From [Mycobacterium] vasticus (lineage in GTDB: Bacteria; Actinomycetota; Actinomycetes; Mycobacteriales; Mycobacteriaceae), in contig NZ_CP084028.1 of assembly GCF_020181595.1 (NCBI RefSeq), positions 2,942,401 through 3,006,400 of the forward strand: a stretch of 64,000 bases of DNA, in the 5' to 3' direction. The notes below the pieces were generated by a model, which did no database searches, was not told where the DNA came from, and was given only the letters and a program-made list of their open reading frames with translations. Positions within the stretch are counted from its first letter, which is position 1. Each line of letters begins with the position of its first letter. This document shows positions 44,197 through 54,900 of the stretch, piece by piece. A program made the translations under genes and the position numbers.

Positions 44197-46287
44197 TCAG
44201 CCGCGGTTGCGGACCATCTCCAGTACGTCGGAGCCGAACTGTTCCAGCTTGCGCGCACCGATGCCCGGGATCGCCACCAGCGCGGCCTCATCCACCGGCA
44301 GCATCTCGGCGATCGCAGTCAAGGTGTTGTCGGAAAAGACGATGTAGGCGGGCACTTTCAGCTCGGTGGCGGTGCGCAGCCGCCAGTCCTTGAGCGCCAC
44401 CAACAGCTCGGTGTCGACGTCGGCCGCGCAGGTCTCGCAGCGGTTCAACATGATGGCGGCCGGGGTGGCCAGGTCCTTGTTGCAGACCCGGCAGTGCTTG
44501 GGGGCACCCCGCGGCCGGCGTTTGGCGGGCGTGGTGGTGGCGGCGGCCTGCGGTGCGATCCCACTGAGGAACCGCGACGGTTTGCGTGACGCCCGCCCGC
44601 CCGGGGCGCGGGCCAGCGCCCAGCTCAACGCCAGGTGAATGCGCGCGCGGGTGACTCCGACGTAGAGCAGTCGGCGTTCCTCTTCGACGGCTTCGCCGTC
44701 GGGGCCGTGCGCCAGGGCATGCGAGATCGGCAGCGTGCCGTCGGCCAGACCCACCAGGAACACCGCGTCCCACTCCAGGCCCTTGGCGGCGTGCAGGGAG
44801 GCCAGCGTGACGCCCTGAACGGTCGGTGGATGCCGGGAGTCGGCGCGCATCCGCAGCTCGGTCAGCAGCGCAGGCAGGTCCAGGTCCGGACGTTGGGCCA
44901 CTTCGTCGTCGACGAGTTCGGCCAGCGCGCCGAGGGCCTCCCAGCGTTCCCGCGCCTGGGCTCCGGCCGGCGGCTCGGCGGTCAGACCGAGCGGCTCCAG
45001 CACGGCACGCACCAGCATCGGCAGGGCCTGGCCCTCGATGTCGCGCTGGGCGGCCCGCTGCAACGCGACCAGCGCCTGGCGGATCTCCTGGCGGGTGAAG
45101 AATCCCTCTCCCCCGCGCACCTGGTAGGCGACACCAGCCTCGGTGAGCGCCTCCTCGTAGACCTCCGACTGCGCGTTGATCCGGTACAGCACCGCGATCT
45201 CGGCCGCGGCGGTGCCGCCCTCGATCAGCCGGGCGATCGACTTGGCCACCGCGGTGGCCTCGGCGACCTCGTCGGGATGCTCCCGAAAGGTGGGCGCCGG
45301 ACCCGACTCGCGCTGACCGATCAGCTTCAGCTTGCTGCCCGCCACCCGCCCGCGGGCCGCGGCGATCACCCGGTTGGCCAGCGACACCACCTCCGGGGTG
45401 GAGCGGTAGTCACGTTCGAGACGCACCAGTGCGGCGTCGGGGAAGCGGCGAGTGAAGTCGAGCAGGTAGCGCGGGGAGGCGCCGGTGAACGAGTAGATGG
45501 TCTGGTTGGCATCACCGACGACGGTCAGGTCGTCGCGTTGACCCAGCCAGGCCGACAGCACCCGCTGCTGCAGCGGGGTGACGTCCTGGTATTCGTCGAC
45601 GACGAAGCAGCGGTAGCGATCCCGGAACTCCGCGGCCACCGCCGCGTCGTTCTCGATGGCCGCGGCGGTGTGCAGCAGCAGGTCGTCGAAGTCGAGCATC
45701 GTGACTTCGCCGCGGACCTTCAGCGCCTCATACCCGGCGTAGACCTGCGCCAGCTGCGCGGCATCCACCGGGGTGTCGCGGCCGGCGGCGGCGACGGCCT
45801 CGGGATACTGCTCCGGCCCTATCAGAGACGCCTTGGCCCACTCGATCTCGCCGGCCACGTCGCGCACGTCGTCGTTGCTCAGGCGCAGCCCGGCATGGCC
45901 GGCAGCGCGGGCCACCACCCCGAACTTGCGGTCCAGCAGCTCCCAGGAGGTGTCGCCGACCACCCGCGGCCAGAAGTAGCGCAGCTGCCGGCGCGCAGCG
46001 GCGTGAAAGGTCAGAGCCTGAACGCCGCCCACTGAGCTGGCACCATCGGCGGCGTTACCCAGGGCGCGCAGCCGGGAGCGCATCTCACCCGCTGCGCGCT
46101 GGGTGAACGTCACCGCCAGCACCTGCCCGGCCGCGACATGACCGCCGGTCACCAGCGCTGCGATCCGGTGGGTGATGGTGCGGGTCTTGCCGGTCCCGGC
46201 ACCGGCCAGCACACACACCGGCCCGCGCGGCGCCAGCACGGCGGCACGCTGCTCGTCGTCCAGGGCGGCGAGCAGCGAGTCGGACAT
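44197..46287 (-). CDS. uvrD2: ATP-dependent DNA helicase UvrD2
   Basis: This superfamily 1A helicase has about 696 residues from ATG 46287; a GTG at 46308 in the same frame is an alternative. Motif I is GAGTGKT (about 30), motif II VVDEYQD, and motif [13 protein letters not shown] tetracysteine segment follows (CRVCNKDL...CETC, about 575-605), then a C-terminal HRDC domain (about 625-690). The four-cysteine linker and HRDC are the marks of the mycobacterial UvrD2 form, which is essential in M. tuberculosis. It acts in DNA unwinding and repair. The whiB7 promoter starts immediately after its stop. Confidence 0.92.
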   Translation of the reverse strand: MSDSLLAALDDEQRAAVLAPRGPVCVLAGAGTGKTRTITHRIAALVTGGHVAAGQVLAVTFTQRAAGEMRSRLRALGNAADGASSVGGVQALTFHAAARRQLRYFWPRVVGDTSWELLDRKFGVVARAAGHAGLRLSNDDVRDVAGEIEWAKASLIGPEQYPEAVAAAGRDTPVDAAQLAQVYAGYEALKVRGEVTMLDFDDLLLHTAAAIENDAAVAAEFRDRYRCFVVDEYQDVTPLQQRVLSAWLGQRDDLTVVGDANQTIYSFTGASPRYLLDFTRRFPDAALVRLERDYRSTPEVVSLANRVIAAARGRVAGSKLKLIGQRESGPAPTFREHPDEVAEATAVAKSIARLIEGGTAAAEIAVLYRINAQSEVYEEALTEAGVAYQVRGGEGFFTRQEIRQALVALQRAAQRDIEGQALPMLVRAVLEPLGLTAEPPAGAQARERWEALGALAELVDDEVAQRPDLDLPALLTELRMRADSRHPPTVQGVTLASLHAAKGLEWDAVFLVGLADGTLPISHALAHGPDGEAVEEERRLLYVGVTRARIHLALSWALARAPGGRASRKPSRFLSGIAPQAAATTTPAKRRPRGAPKHCRVCNKDLATPAAIMLNRCETCAADVDTELLVALKDWRLRTATELKVPAYIVFSDNTLTAIAEMLPVDEAALVAIPGIGARKLEQFGSDVLEMVRNRG

Positions 46288-46340
46288 GGGGACCATCTTG
46301 GCAGGCACCTCTGACTCGCCTTCGACTAGTTTGGACAGCT

Positions 46341-46601
46341 ATGACCGTTAGCGATCCGCCGCTCATCATGTACACCACACAATGGTGCGGGTATTGCCGC
46401 CAGCTCAAGAAGTCCCTGGAGAAGTTCGAGATCGCCTACGACGAGATCGACATCGAAATGGATCCGACCGCCGCGGAGTTCGTCGCCTCGGCCAACGGCG
46501 GCAACCGGACGGTGCCGACGCTGCGCTTCGCCGACGGTTCGACGCTGACGAACCCGACCGGGCGTGAGGTCAAGGCGAAGCTGGATCGACTCGCGGGCTG
46601 A
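46341..46601 (+). CDS. mrx1: Mycoredoxin Mrx1 (glutaredoxin-like)
   Basis: The 86-residue thioredoxin-fold protein has the active site CGYC at residues 16-19 and a cis-proline loop TVPT near residue 59. It is the size and motif of actinobacterial mycoredoxin-1, which uses mycothiol instead of glutathione to reduce mixed disulphides. It is divergent from uvrD2 with a short 53-base gap. Its stop is inside a hairpin shared with the end of nudC. No signal peptide is present, so it acts in the cytoplasm. Confidence 0.92.
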   Translation: MTVSDPPLIMYTTQWCGYCRQLKKSLEKFEIAYDEIDIEMDPTAAEFVASANGGNRTVPTLRFADGSTLTNPTGREVKAKLDRLAG

Positions 46602-46614
46602 GCCCTACTCAGCC
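46596..46614. terminator. Short hairpin over the convergent mrx1/nudC stops
   Basis: GGCTGAG (46596-46602) pairs perfectly with CTCAGCC (46608-46614) over a five-base loop. The stem contains the stop codons of both mrx1 and nudC. It has no U-tract on either side, so it may be a weak bidirectional terminator or only a 3'-end stabilising hairpin. Confidence 0.4.
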
Positions 46615-47532
46615 GTCCGCTTCGACCCAGGACTCGATGATGGTCCGGGCTATGGAGATCGAGCCGGGCAGTAGCAGTTTCGCGTCCGCGTTGCCGCCGT
46701 CCCAGGCACCGGCGGCCAGCGCGGCTCGCACCTCGTCGCGGGTGAACCAGTTGGCCTCGGTGATCTCGCCGTCGCTGAAGACGAACTCCTCGCCCCGGTC
46801 GGCCACCGCGTGGAAGCCGACCATCAGCGAGCGTGGGAACGGCCAAGGCTGGCTGCCCAGATAGGTCACCTCCCGCACCGACAGCCCGACCTCTTCCCGG
46901 ACCTCGCGGGCCACGCAGGCCTCGAACGACTCGCCCGCCTCCACGAATCCGGCCAGCAACGAGAACATCCGGACCGGCCAGTTGTGCTGGCGGGCCAGCA
47001 CCACCCGGTCGGCGCCGTCGTGCACCAGGCAGATCACCGCGGGATCGATCCGCGGGAACTCCTCGGTACCGGTCAGCGGGTTGGTTCGGGCCCACCCGCT
47101 GCGCGCCGACCTGGTCGCCGTGCCGTCGACCGGCGAAAACCTGGCGCTCTCATGCCAATTCAGCAGGGCGATCGCCGAGGACACCAGCTGGGCGCTGGCG
47201 TCGTCGAAGATGTCGCCGGTCGCCCGCAGGTCCAGCACCGTGGCGTCGGAGCCGAGCGGGGCCTGCAGCGCGCCGCGGACCGCCCAGACATGCCGGCCGT
47301 CGCCGAGACGGCCGAGGAACACCGCGTCGGCCGGCGGGGTTGCGCCGAGTTCGCGAGCGTCGTGCAGCACCACCCGGCCGTCGGCGACCAGCACCTGGTT
47401 GCGCGGGTCCACCCGCATCAGCGCCGCGGTCGTCCAGCCTGCGACGGCGGCGTCGGTGTCGGAACGCAACTGGTCGGCCCGGTCGGCCCCGACCCGCGAC
47501 AGCAGGGGCACCTGGTGCAGCCGGAAGGTCAC
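46609..47532 (-). CDS. nudC: NAD(H) pyrophosphatase NudC (Nudix)
   Basis: The 307-residue Nudix hydrolase has a complete Nudix box (GFVEAGESFEACVAREVREEVG) followed by the NudC-specific SQPWPFPRSLM. These identify an NAD(H) diphosphatase that can also remove NAD caps from RNA. The segment before RIDPAVI, which carries a CxxC zinc ribbon in E. coli NudC, has no cysteine pair here, so the zinc site is absent, as appears common in mycobacteria. The start at 47532 overlaps the stop of the potassium-channel gene by four bases. Confidence 0.92.
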   Translation of the reverse strand: MTFRLHQVPLLSRVGADRADQLRSDTDAAVAGWTTAALMRVDPRNQVLVADGRVVLHDARELGATPPADAVFLGRLGDGRHVWAVRGALQAPLGSDATVLDLRATGDIFDDASAQLVSSAIALLNWHESARFSPVDGTATRSARSGWARTNPLTGTEEFPRIDPAVICLVHDGADRVVLARQHNWPVRMFSLLAGFVEAGESFEACVAREVREEVGLSVREVTYLGSQPWPFPRSLMVGFHAVADRGEEFVFSDGEITEANWFTRDEVRAALAAGAWDGGNADAKLLLPGSISIARTIIESWVEADG

Positions 47533-48605
47533 TGGCCGCCCGTCGCTCGGACGTAGAGCAGCCGGTCGCCGTCCTCGATGGCATCCACTTCCGGGGTGTC
47601 CAGCCGCAGCAGTCGGCCTTCTCGCACCACACCGAGCACGATCTCGTTGAGGTGCTTGGCCGATGCGCCGACCTCGTTGCGCTCCACCTCACGCTCGGCG
47701 ATGGCGTAACCGGCGTCCGGGGTGAGCAGATCTTCGATGATCTCGACCACGTTGGGTGTGGTCGTGGCGATGCCGAGCAGTCGCCCGGCGGTCTCCGAGG
47801 ACACCACCACCGAGTTGGCTCCGGACTGCTCCAAAAGGTGCTGGTTCTCGGCTTCCCGGATGGCCGCCACGATGGTGGCCTGGGGCGCGATCTCGCGGGC
47901 GGTCAGGGTGACCAGCGCCGCCGTGGCATCCGAGCCGGTGGCCACCACGATCGCCGACGCACGTTGGGCGCTGGCCAGTCGCAGCACGTCCGACTTGGTC
48001 GCATCGCCGTCGACCGTCACCAGCCCGGCGGCTTTGGCACGGTCGAGGACGGCCTTGTCGTTGTCCACCACGACGATGTCACTCGGGGTGGTCTCGCTGT
48101 CGCCGAGCATCGCGGCGATAGCGGTCTTCCCCTTGGTGCCGTAGCCGATCACGATGGTGTGGTCTTTCACTCTCTTCCTCCAACGCTGAATCCGGTACGC
48201 CTGCTGGGAGGTCTCGGTGAACGCCTCCACCGTCGTTCCGACCAGCAGGATCAGGAACGCGATCCGCAGCGGCGTGATGACCAGGACATTGATCATGCGG
48301 GCGAACTCGGTGACGGGCGTGATATCGCCGTAGCCGGTGGTCGACAGTGTCACCGCCGAGTAGTAGAGGCAGTCCAGGAAGGTCAGCCGGTCGCCCTGCA
48401 CGTCCTGGTAGCCGTCGCGGTCGAGGTAGACGAGCAGGGCGGAGACCACCAGTGCCGCCAGCGCGATGAGGCTGCGCTTGTAGACGATGCGGCCGGGGCT
48501 GGACTGCCCTTGGGGGATGCGCAGCACGCCGACGAGTGCATGGCTGGGTTGGGCGGTCAGCGACTCGTCGAGGCGACGCAACCGCCGCCAGCTAGCTCCT
48601 GCCAC
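47529..48605 (-). CDS. Two-helix potassium channel with RCK (TrkA) domains
   Basis: The 358-residue protein has two transmembrane helices (about 37-57 and 108-130) flanking a pore loop with selectivity filter TTGYGD (about 93-98). A cytoplasmic RCK/TrkA-N Rossmann domain follows (VIGYGTKGKTAIAAM near 153-168; VVDNDK; VDGDATK), and a TrkA-C-like domain lies at about 265-355. It matches MthK-like channels, gated by ions or nucleotides binding to RCK domains. M. tuberculosis has Rv3200c here. Coupling to nudC by overlap suggests one transcript with the NADH pyrophosphatase. Confidence 0.9.
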   Translation of the reverse strand: MAGASWRRLRRLDESLTAQPSHALVGVLRIPQGQSSPGRIVYKRSLIALAALVVSALLVYLDRDGYQDVQGDRLTFLDCLYYSAVTLSTTGYGDITPVTEFARMINVLVITPLRIAFLILLVGTTVEAFTETSQQAYRIQRWRKRVKDHTIVIGYGTKGKTAIAAMLGDSETTPSDIVVVDNDKAVLDRAKAAGLVTVDGDATKSDVLRLASAQRASAIVVATGSDATAALVTLTAREIAPQATIVAAIREAENQHLLEQSGANSVVVSSETAGRLLGIATTTPNVVEIIEDLLTPDAGYAIAEREVERNEVGASAKHLNEIVLGVVREGRLLRLDTPEVDAIEDGDRLLYVRATGGQ

Positions 48606-48660
48606 GGCGGGCGGTCATCGGTCAGCCTGACGCACGGACCCACTGTAACCACACGGGCGG

Positions 48661-51600
48661 CTAGCAGTTGAGCAGTGCGGCGAGCTCGGTCAAACCGGGC
48701 AGCTCATCGGGGACGACGGTGGTGCCGGTGCGCACGTAGTGGAAGGCGGCCCGCACCTGCGATTCCGGGCAGCCGGTCAGCGCCGACCAGGCCAGTCGGT
48801 AGACCCCGAGCTGAACGGTGGCGTGCCGACGGGCCTCGGGCCCGTCCGGGGCGGCACCGGTCTTCCAGTCGACCACGGTGACGCCGCCGTCCGGGTCGGC
48901 GAACACCGCGTCGATACGGCCGCGCACCACGGCCTGCCCGACGGCCATCTCGAAGGGCACCTCGACGTCGGTCGGGGTGCGGGCGGCCCATGGCGAATCC
49001 AGGAACGCCGTCTGCAGTGCGGCCAGGTCCTGCGCGTCGGCCCGGGCCTGATCGGCGTCGGCGGCACCGGGCAGGTCATCGAGTTCGAACAGTCGCTCCG
49101 CGCCGTAGAGACGCTGCACCCACTCGTGAAATGCGGTACCCAACAACGCATGCGGGTCGGGGCGACTCGGCAACCGGCGGGTGAGCCGCTGGGCGGCACC
49201 GTCCGGGTCGCGGCTCAGCTCGACCAGGTTGCTCACCGAGACCTGGCCGGGCAGGAGGCGTTGCGGCGGCTCGGCGGCCCGCGCCCGCTCGGCCAGCAGC
49301 GCCTCGACCTCGACAGACCATGAGCCGGCCCGCCGGCCCTCCGGCTGCGGCTCGCCGGCGGCCAGCGCCGCAGCGACCAGTGCCGCACCACGCTCGACAT
49401 CACTGCGCCGGCCGGCCAGCGGGTCGGCCGGCCAGCTGGCTTCGGTGGGGGCCTCCGACAGGGGGTTGGGTTCACCGGGGGCGGGTTCCGGCGCCCACTG
49501 GTCGACGGTTCCACAGGGCGATCCGGCGGCGGCCGAATCGTCGAGGACGGCCTTGAGCTCGGTGAGGAACTCAGACGGACCGCGCGGCGTGGCCTCACCT
49601 GTCCCCCAATGGTGGCCGGAGATCAGCAGGGTGTCCTCGGCGCGGGTGACTGCGACGTAGAGCAGTCGGCGCTCCTCGTCGACCCGACGTTGGTCCAGCC
49701 GGCGCTGATGCCCCTCGACGGCCTCCTGCAGCTGCTTGCGGTTGGTGACCGCGTCGGTGTCGAGCAGCGGGACGCCGTGATCGCCCAGCCCATGCGGCGG
49801 TCCCAGCTTCCCCTCTCCTCCGTCGAGCCTCGCTGAACCGCCGAGTTGATGCGGCTGGGCGCGGTCGCCGCGCAGCAGCGGCGGCAGCTCGGCGGCATCG
49901 GAGAGCCAGTTGCGCCGCGACGCGGTCGAGGGAAATACCCGAGACACCAGGTGCGGCACCGCCACCACCTGCCATTCCAGGCCCTTGGCCGCGTGCACGG
50001 TGAGGATCTGCACCCGGTCGGCGGCAACCACCGGGGCCGCGGGCGCCAGCCCGTTCTCCGCATCGGCGGCCGCCGCGAGGTAGCCCAGCAGGCCCGGCAG
50101 GCAGGCCGCTCCCCCGGCCCCCTCGACGTAGCCGGCGACCACGTCGGCGAACGCGTCGAGCTGTTCGGTGCCCGACGCCTCGACGGTCACGGGCTGCCCG
50201 GCACGCACCTCGGTGTCCAGGCCGAGCACCCGGCGCACCTCGGCGACGAGGTCGGGCAGCGGATGCCACAGGTGGCCGCGCAGCACCCTCAGTTCCTCGG
50301 CCAATGCCACGATGCGGTGGTGCCCGGCGGCCGAATACCCTTCGGCGGGGCCGGGATCGGCGAGGGCGTCGGCCAGGCAGGCGGTGTCGGAGTCGGCTCC
50401 GGCCGCGGCGGCGATCTCGGTGGCCGATTCACCCGGATGGCCGGGCCGGGCCAATTGTGTTGCGCGCCGCCACAATGCGGCCAGGTCGGCAGCGCCGATC
50501 CGCCAACGCGCCCCGGTCAGCACCCGCATCGCCGCGGAACCGGCGGTCGGCTCCTGGATCAGCCGCAGCATCGCCACCAGGTCGGCGACCTCCGGCACCG
50601 ACAGCAGGCCGGCCAGTCCCACCACCTCCACCGGGACACCGCGAGCCCGAATCGCCTCGGCCAGCGGCGCGGCATCGGCGTTGCGCCGCACCAGCACTGC
50701 CGCCGTCGGCGGGGCGACACCGTCGGCGGCGGCCCGCGCATAGCGCTGCTCCAACTGCTCAGCGACCCACTGCTGTTCGGTGTTGACGTCAGGCAACAGG
50801 GCAAGCCGCACATGGCCCAGCGGTGCATCCGGGCGGGGCCTCAGCGACTGCACGCTGACCGAGCGCTGCCGGGCCTGCGCGGAGATCTCATTGGCCAGGT
50901 GCAGCACCTCCGGCGGGTTGCGCCAGCTGGTCTGCAGTTCCAGGGTGGGCGCGGGACTGCCGTCGGACAGTGGGAAGTCGGTGGCGAATCGGGGCAGGTT
51001 GGTCGCCGAGGCGCCGCGCCAGCCGTAGATCGACTGGATCGGGTCGCCCACCGCTGTGAGCGCCAGGCCGTCGTCGGCGCCACGGCCGAACAACGCCGAC
51101 AAGGCGATGCGCTGGGCGTGTCCGGTGTCCTGGTACTCGTCGAGCAGCACCACCCGGTAGGTGGCCCGCAACCGGGCGCCGACGGCCTCGTCGGCCTGTG
51201 CCAGCCGGGCAGCGGTGGACATCTGGGCGCCGAAGTCCATCACCCGCTCCGCACGCATCCGCTGGTGCAGGGCGTCGATGAGCGGTACCAGTTCGGCGCG
51301 ACCGGTCTGGGTGTCCAGCATCTTCAGCAGCGCCTGGTTCGGTTCGGCGCGCTGGCGCGGCCCGGGCGGCAGGGTGTGGACCAGACGCTCCAGTTCCAGG
51401 TGGGTGTCGCGCAGCGCATCGGTGTCCACCAGGTGCTCGGCAAGCTGGCCGGCCAGCCCCAGCACCGCCCGGGTGACCGCGGCCGGGTCCCGGTCGGTGC
51501 GCAGCTCGCCGGGATGGCTGTTGACCACGTCGAAGGCCAGCTGCCACAGTCCGGTCTCGGTGAGCAGCCGGGTGTCGGGTTCGATCCCCAGGCGCAGTCC

Positions 51601-51984
51601 GTGCTCGCGCAGCAACGCACCGGCGAAGGCGTGATACGTGCTGACGGTGGGAGCCGCCGGAGCGGCATCGGGCCCGGCACCGACGGGTTCGGGGATCACC
51701 AGCCCGACCCCCGCGAGCCGGGCGAGCCGGGAACGGACCCGGCGCAGCAGCTGCCCGGCGGCCTTTCGGGTGAACGTCAACCCCAGCACCTGGCCGGGGT
51801 CGGCGTGGCCGTTGGCCACCAGCCACACCACCCGGGCTGCCATGGTCTCGGTCTTGCCGGCGCCGGCGCCGGCGATCACCACCAGCGGGCCCGGCGGGGC
51901 GGCGATCACCGCGGCCTGCTCGTCGGTGGGCTGATGCAGCCCGAGCGCGGACGCCAGTTCGGCGGGGTCGTAACGATTCGTCAT
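48661..51984 (-). CDS. adnB: AdnB, motor-nuclease subunit of AdnAB
   Basis: The ATG at 51984 overlaps the adnA stop (ATGA) and gives 1107 residues; the frame is open further upstream only as antisense to adnA. UvrD-like helicase motifs are complete: GAGAGKTE (about 34-41), LLDEYQD, and LLYVAVTRAEDTLLISG. A RecB-type nuclease domain is at the C-terminus (GRIDAVFADPDGGVTVVDWKTGA, about 1035-1057). AdnAB resects double-strand breaks in mycobacteria, replacing RecBCD in homologous recombination; AdnB is the leading motor. The size matches the known subunit. Confidence 0.93.
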   Translation of the reverse strand: MTNRYDPAELASALGLHQPTDEQAAVIAAPPGPLVVIAGAGAGKTETMAARVVWLVANGHADPGQVLGLTFTRKAAGQLLRRVRSRLARLAGVGLVIPEPVGAGPDAAPAAPTVSTYHAFAGALLREHGLRLGIEPDTRLLTETGLWQLAFDVVNSHPGELRTDRDPAAVTRAVLGLAGQLAEHLVDTDALRDTHLELERLVHTLPPGPRQRAEPNQALLKMLDTQTGRAELVPLIDALHQRMRAERVMDFGAQMSTAARLAQADEAVGARLRATYRVVLLDEYQDTGHAQRIALSALFGRGADDGLALTAVGDPIQSIYGWRGASATNLPRFATDFPLSDGSPAPTLELQTSWRNPPEVLHLANEISAQARQRSVSVQSLRPRPDAPLGHVRLALLPDVNTEQQWVAEQLEQRYARAAADGVAPPTAAVLVRRNADAAPLAEAIRARGVPVEVVGLAGLLSVPEVADLVAMLRLIQEPTAGSAAMRVLTGARWRIGAADLAALWRRATQLARPGHPGESATEIAAAAGADSDTACLADALADPGPAEGYSAAGHHRIVALAEELRVLRGHLWHPLPDLVAEVRRVLGLDTEVRAGQPVTVEASGTEQLDAFADVVAGYVEGAGGAACLPGLLGYLAAAADAENGLAPAAPVVAADRVQILTVHAAKGLEWQVVAVPHLVSRVFPSTASRRNWLSDAAELPPLLRGDRAQPHQLGGSARLDGGEGKLGPPHGLGDHGVPLLDTDAVTNRKQLQEAVEGHQRRLDQRRVDEERRLLYVAVTRAEDTLLISGHHWGTGEATPRGPSEFLTELKAVLDDSAAAGSPCGTVDQWAPEPAPGEPNPLSEAPTEASWPADPLAGRRSDVERGAALVAAALAAGEPQPEGRRAGSWSVEVEALLAERARAAEPPQRLLPGQVSVSNLVELSRDPDGAAQRLTRRLPSRPDPHALLGTAFHEWVQRLYGAERLFELDDLPGAADADQARADAQDLAALQTAFLDSPWAARTPTDVEVPFEMAVGQAVVRGRIDAVFADPDGGVTVVDWKTGAAPDGPEARRHATVQLGVYRLAWSALTGCPESQVRAAFHYVRTGTTVVPDELPGLTELAALLNC

Positions 51985-54900
51985 GCATCGCCCCCGTTGT
52001 GGGCGGGGCAGATCGGCCGGACCGGGCAGTGCCGGCAGCCGGGGTTGACCCGGGCGGTGAACTCCGGGCCTGCGGTGGCCGCGGCGGCCTCGGCGATCCG
52101 TTCCCGCCACTGCTGACCGGTGTCGGGGGTGAGCGGGTCCTGGTCGCGTTCGGTGGCGCCGCCGTCGCGGGGTTTGGCCGGGTAGACCAGCCGGGCGCCG
52201 CCGGGAACTTCGCCGGATCCGACCAGGCCGGCTTCCACGGCGAGCTGGTAGACGGCCAATTGGGCGTGCTGTTGCGCGTCGTCCTTGGTGGCCGGGCTCT
52301 TGGCGGTCTTGACGTCGACCACCACCAGCCGGTCGGCGGCATCGCGTTCGACCCGGTCGATGCGGCCACGCAGCCGGACCCCGTCGCCGGCGTCGATCAC
52401 CCCGTCGAAGGCGATCTCGGTGCCGACTTCGGTGAGCTGGTCGCGGGTCTGCGCCCGCCATTGCAGGAAGGTCTCCAGCATGGCGCGGTGCCGGTCACGT
52501 TCGTTGGCCGAATACCACTGCGCGTCGAACGGCAGCTGCTGCCAGGCTCGGTCCAGTTCGGCGAGCAGCTCTTCACGGGTACCCGACGATTGGGCGACCA
52601 GCGCGTGCATCACCGATCCGATGGTCGAGCGCAGGTCGCGGCCGTCGGCGCCGCCGTGCCGTTCGGCCAGCCAGCGCAGCGGGCAGTCCAGCAGATTCCC
52701 CAGCGCCGACGGTGACAGCGTGACGGGCGGCCCGGTCCCGGTGTGCCACAGCGGTTCGGTGGAGCTGACCGGCGTGGTGCCGTACCAGTCGGCCGGGTCG
52801 GCGCCGGGCACCCCAGCTCGAGCCAGCCTGGCCAATTGCGTTGCGGCCTCGGATCGTTCGTCATCACCGACCGCGCCATCCGGCGCGCAGACCACGGCCC
52901 GAAGCCGCCCGACGAGCCCGGCCGCCGACAGCACCGGCGGGGCCACCACCGGCGGCACCCGCACGGCGCTCTCCCCGGTCGTGCAGCCGAGAAGTTCGGT
53001 GAGGAACTCCGACGGGATCTGCTCGTCACCGCCGGCCTCCCCGTCAACCGCGGTGACGATCAGACTGCGCCGCGCCCGGCCCATCGCGGCCACCAGCAGA
53101 CGGCGCTCCTCGGCCAGCAGCGGCGCCCGGGCCGAGACGTCGTCACCGAGACCGCGCAGGGCGTCCAGCAGCCGCTGGGTTCCCAGCACTCCGCCGCGCG
53201 GAATGGTATTGGGCCACAGTCCCTCTTGAACGCCGGCTATCACCACCAGATCCCATTCGCGTCCGAGCGCGGCGTGCGCGCTGAGCACATCGACCGTCTC
53301 GGTGCCCGTTGCCGGTTCGGCGCGCGGCGCCACCAACTGCATGGCGGTGACGTACTCGATGAGCCCCGCCAGGCTGGCCCCGGCGGTGCGCGCCGCATAC
53401 TGCTCGGCCAGGTCGAACAATGCGGTCACCGCGTCCAGGTCCCGGCCGGCCTGCGCTCCGGCCGGGCCGCCCCGCTCGGCGGCTGAGAGCCAACGTTGTT
53501 GCAACCCAGAGCGATTCCACGCCTGCCACAGAGTGTGGTGCGGGTCGTGGCCCTGGGCATGGCTGCGTGCCGCGGCCTGCAACACCGCGTGCACCCGGCG
53601 CAGCGGCCGGGTATGGCCGGCCGGCAGCGAGCCGGTGTCGCCGCACAGCGCCGCCGCCAGCCGGTCATCCTGCCCGTCTCCACCACCCCGGCGCAGTGCC
53701 CGCTGCAGCTGCCGCAGCGAGATCGGGTCCACCCGCCCGATCGGCCCGGTGAGCAGTGCCAGCGCCCGGGGCTCGCCGACCCCGTGGGCCGTGCATTCCA
53801 GCACGCTGAGCAGGGCAGCCACCGCGGGCTGTTCGGCGAGCAGCCCACCGCCGGCCGGAACACTCACCGGAACACCGGCAGCGGCCAGGGTTCGGGGCAG
53901 CCCGGAGGCCGCCCGCGGCACCGAGCGGACGATCACCGCCATCTGCGACCACGGCACACCGTCGACCAGGTGGGCGCGGCGCAGGGTGTCGGCGATCAGG
54001 GCGGCCTCGGCATGCCCGGTGGCGGCGGTGCGCACGGTCACCGACCCGGCATCGGGCCCGGCGCCCTCAAGATTCCGGGTGGCGCTGATGCCGGGCAGCC
54101 GCCGGCCGACGGCGTTGACGGCCGCGACCACCGCCGGGGCGCACCGGTGCGACTTCGTCAAAGCAACCACGGGCACCGTGGCCCCGTCAGCCAACAACGC
54201 CGCGGGTTCGGCGCCCCGAAACCCGTACACCGCCTGATCCGGATCCCCAGCGATCACGGTGCTCTGGACTCCGGCGGCCAACACCCGTACCAGCCGGGCG
54301 GCCTGCGGGTCGAGTTGCTGGGCGTCGTCGACCAGCAGCAGCCGGATGCGGCTGCGCGCCTCGGCCAGCAGTTCGGGATCGGCGGCGAACGCCTCCAGGG
54401 CGGCCCCGACCAGCTCGGCGGCGCCCAGCGCCGGCGTGGTCGCCTGCGGCGCGGCGGTGCCGACCGCGGCCCGCAGCAGCATCACCTGCTCGTACTGCTG
54501 GGCGAAGCGACCCGCGGCCGTCCATTCCGGGCGGCGGTGCTGCTTGCCCAGCCTGATCAGCTGCGCGGGGTCGACGCCGCGTTCGGCGCAGCGGGCCATC
54601 AGGTCGCGCAGTTCGGTGGCGAAGCCGTCGGTGGCCAGTGCTGCGTGCAGCGCCGCCGGCCAGGCACCGGCGCCGTCACCGACGAGCAGTTCACGGATGA
54701 CGCTGTCCTGCTCGGCGCCGGTGACCAGCCGGGGCGGAGCGGCCTCGGCCCGCCGGGCGGCGCGCTGCAGCACCGCGAACGCGTAGCTGTGCACGGTGCG
54801 CACCACCGATTCGCGGATCACCGACCGGCCGGCGGGGCGGGCACCCAGCAGTGCCGCCGTCATCGCCGCACGCGCAGCGGTGCTGACGCGGCCGGGGGTG

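Noticed and set aside
49846..52116. 756-codon open frame on the plus strand opposite adnB
   Set aside because: It is a low-complexity Gly/Gln/Arg frame antisense to a conserved helicase; no motif or RBS supports it.
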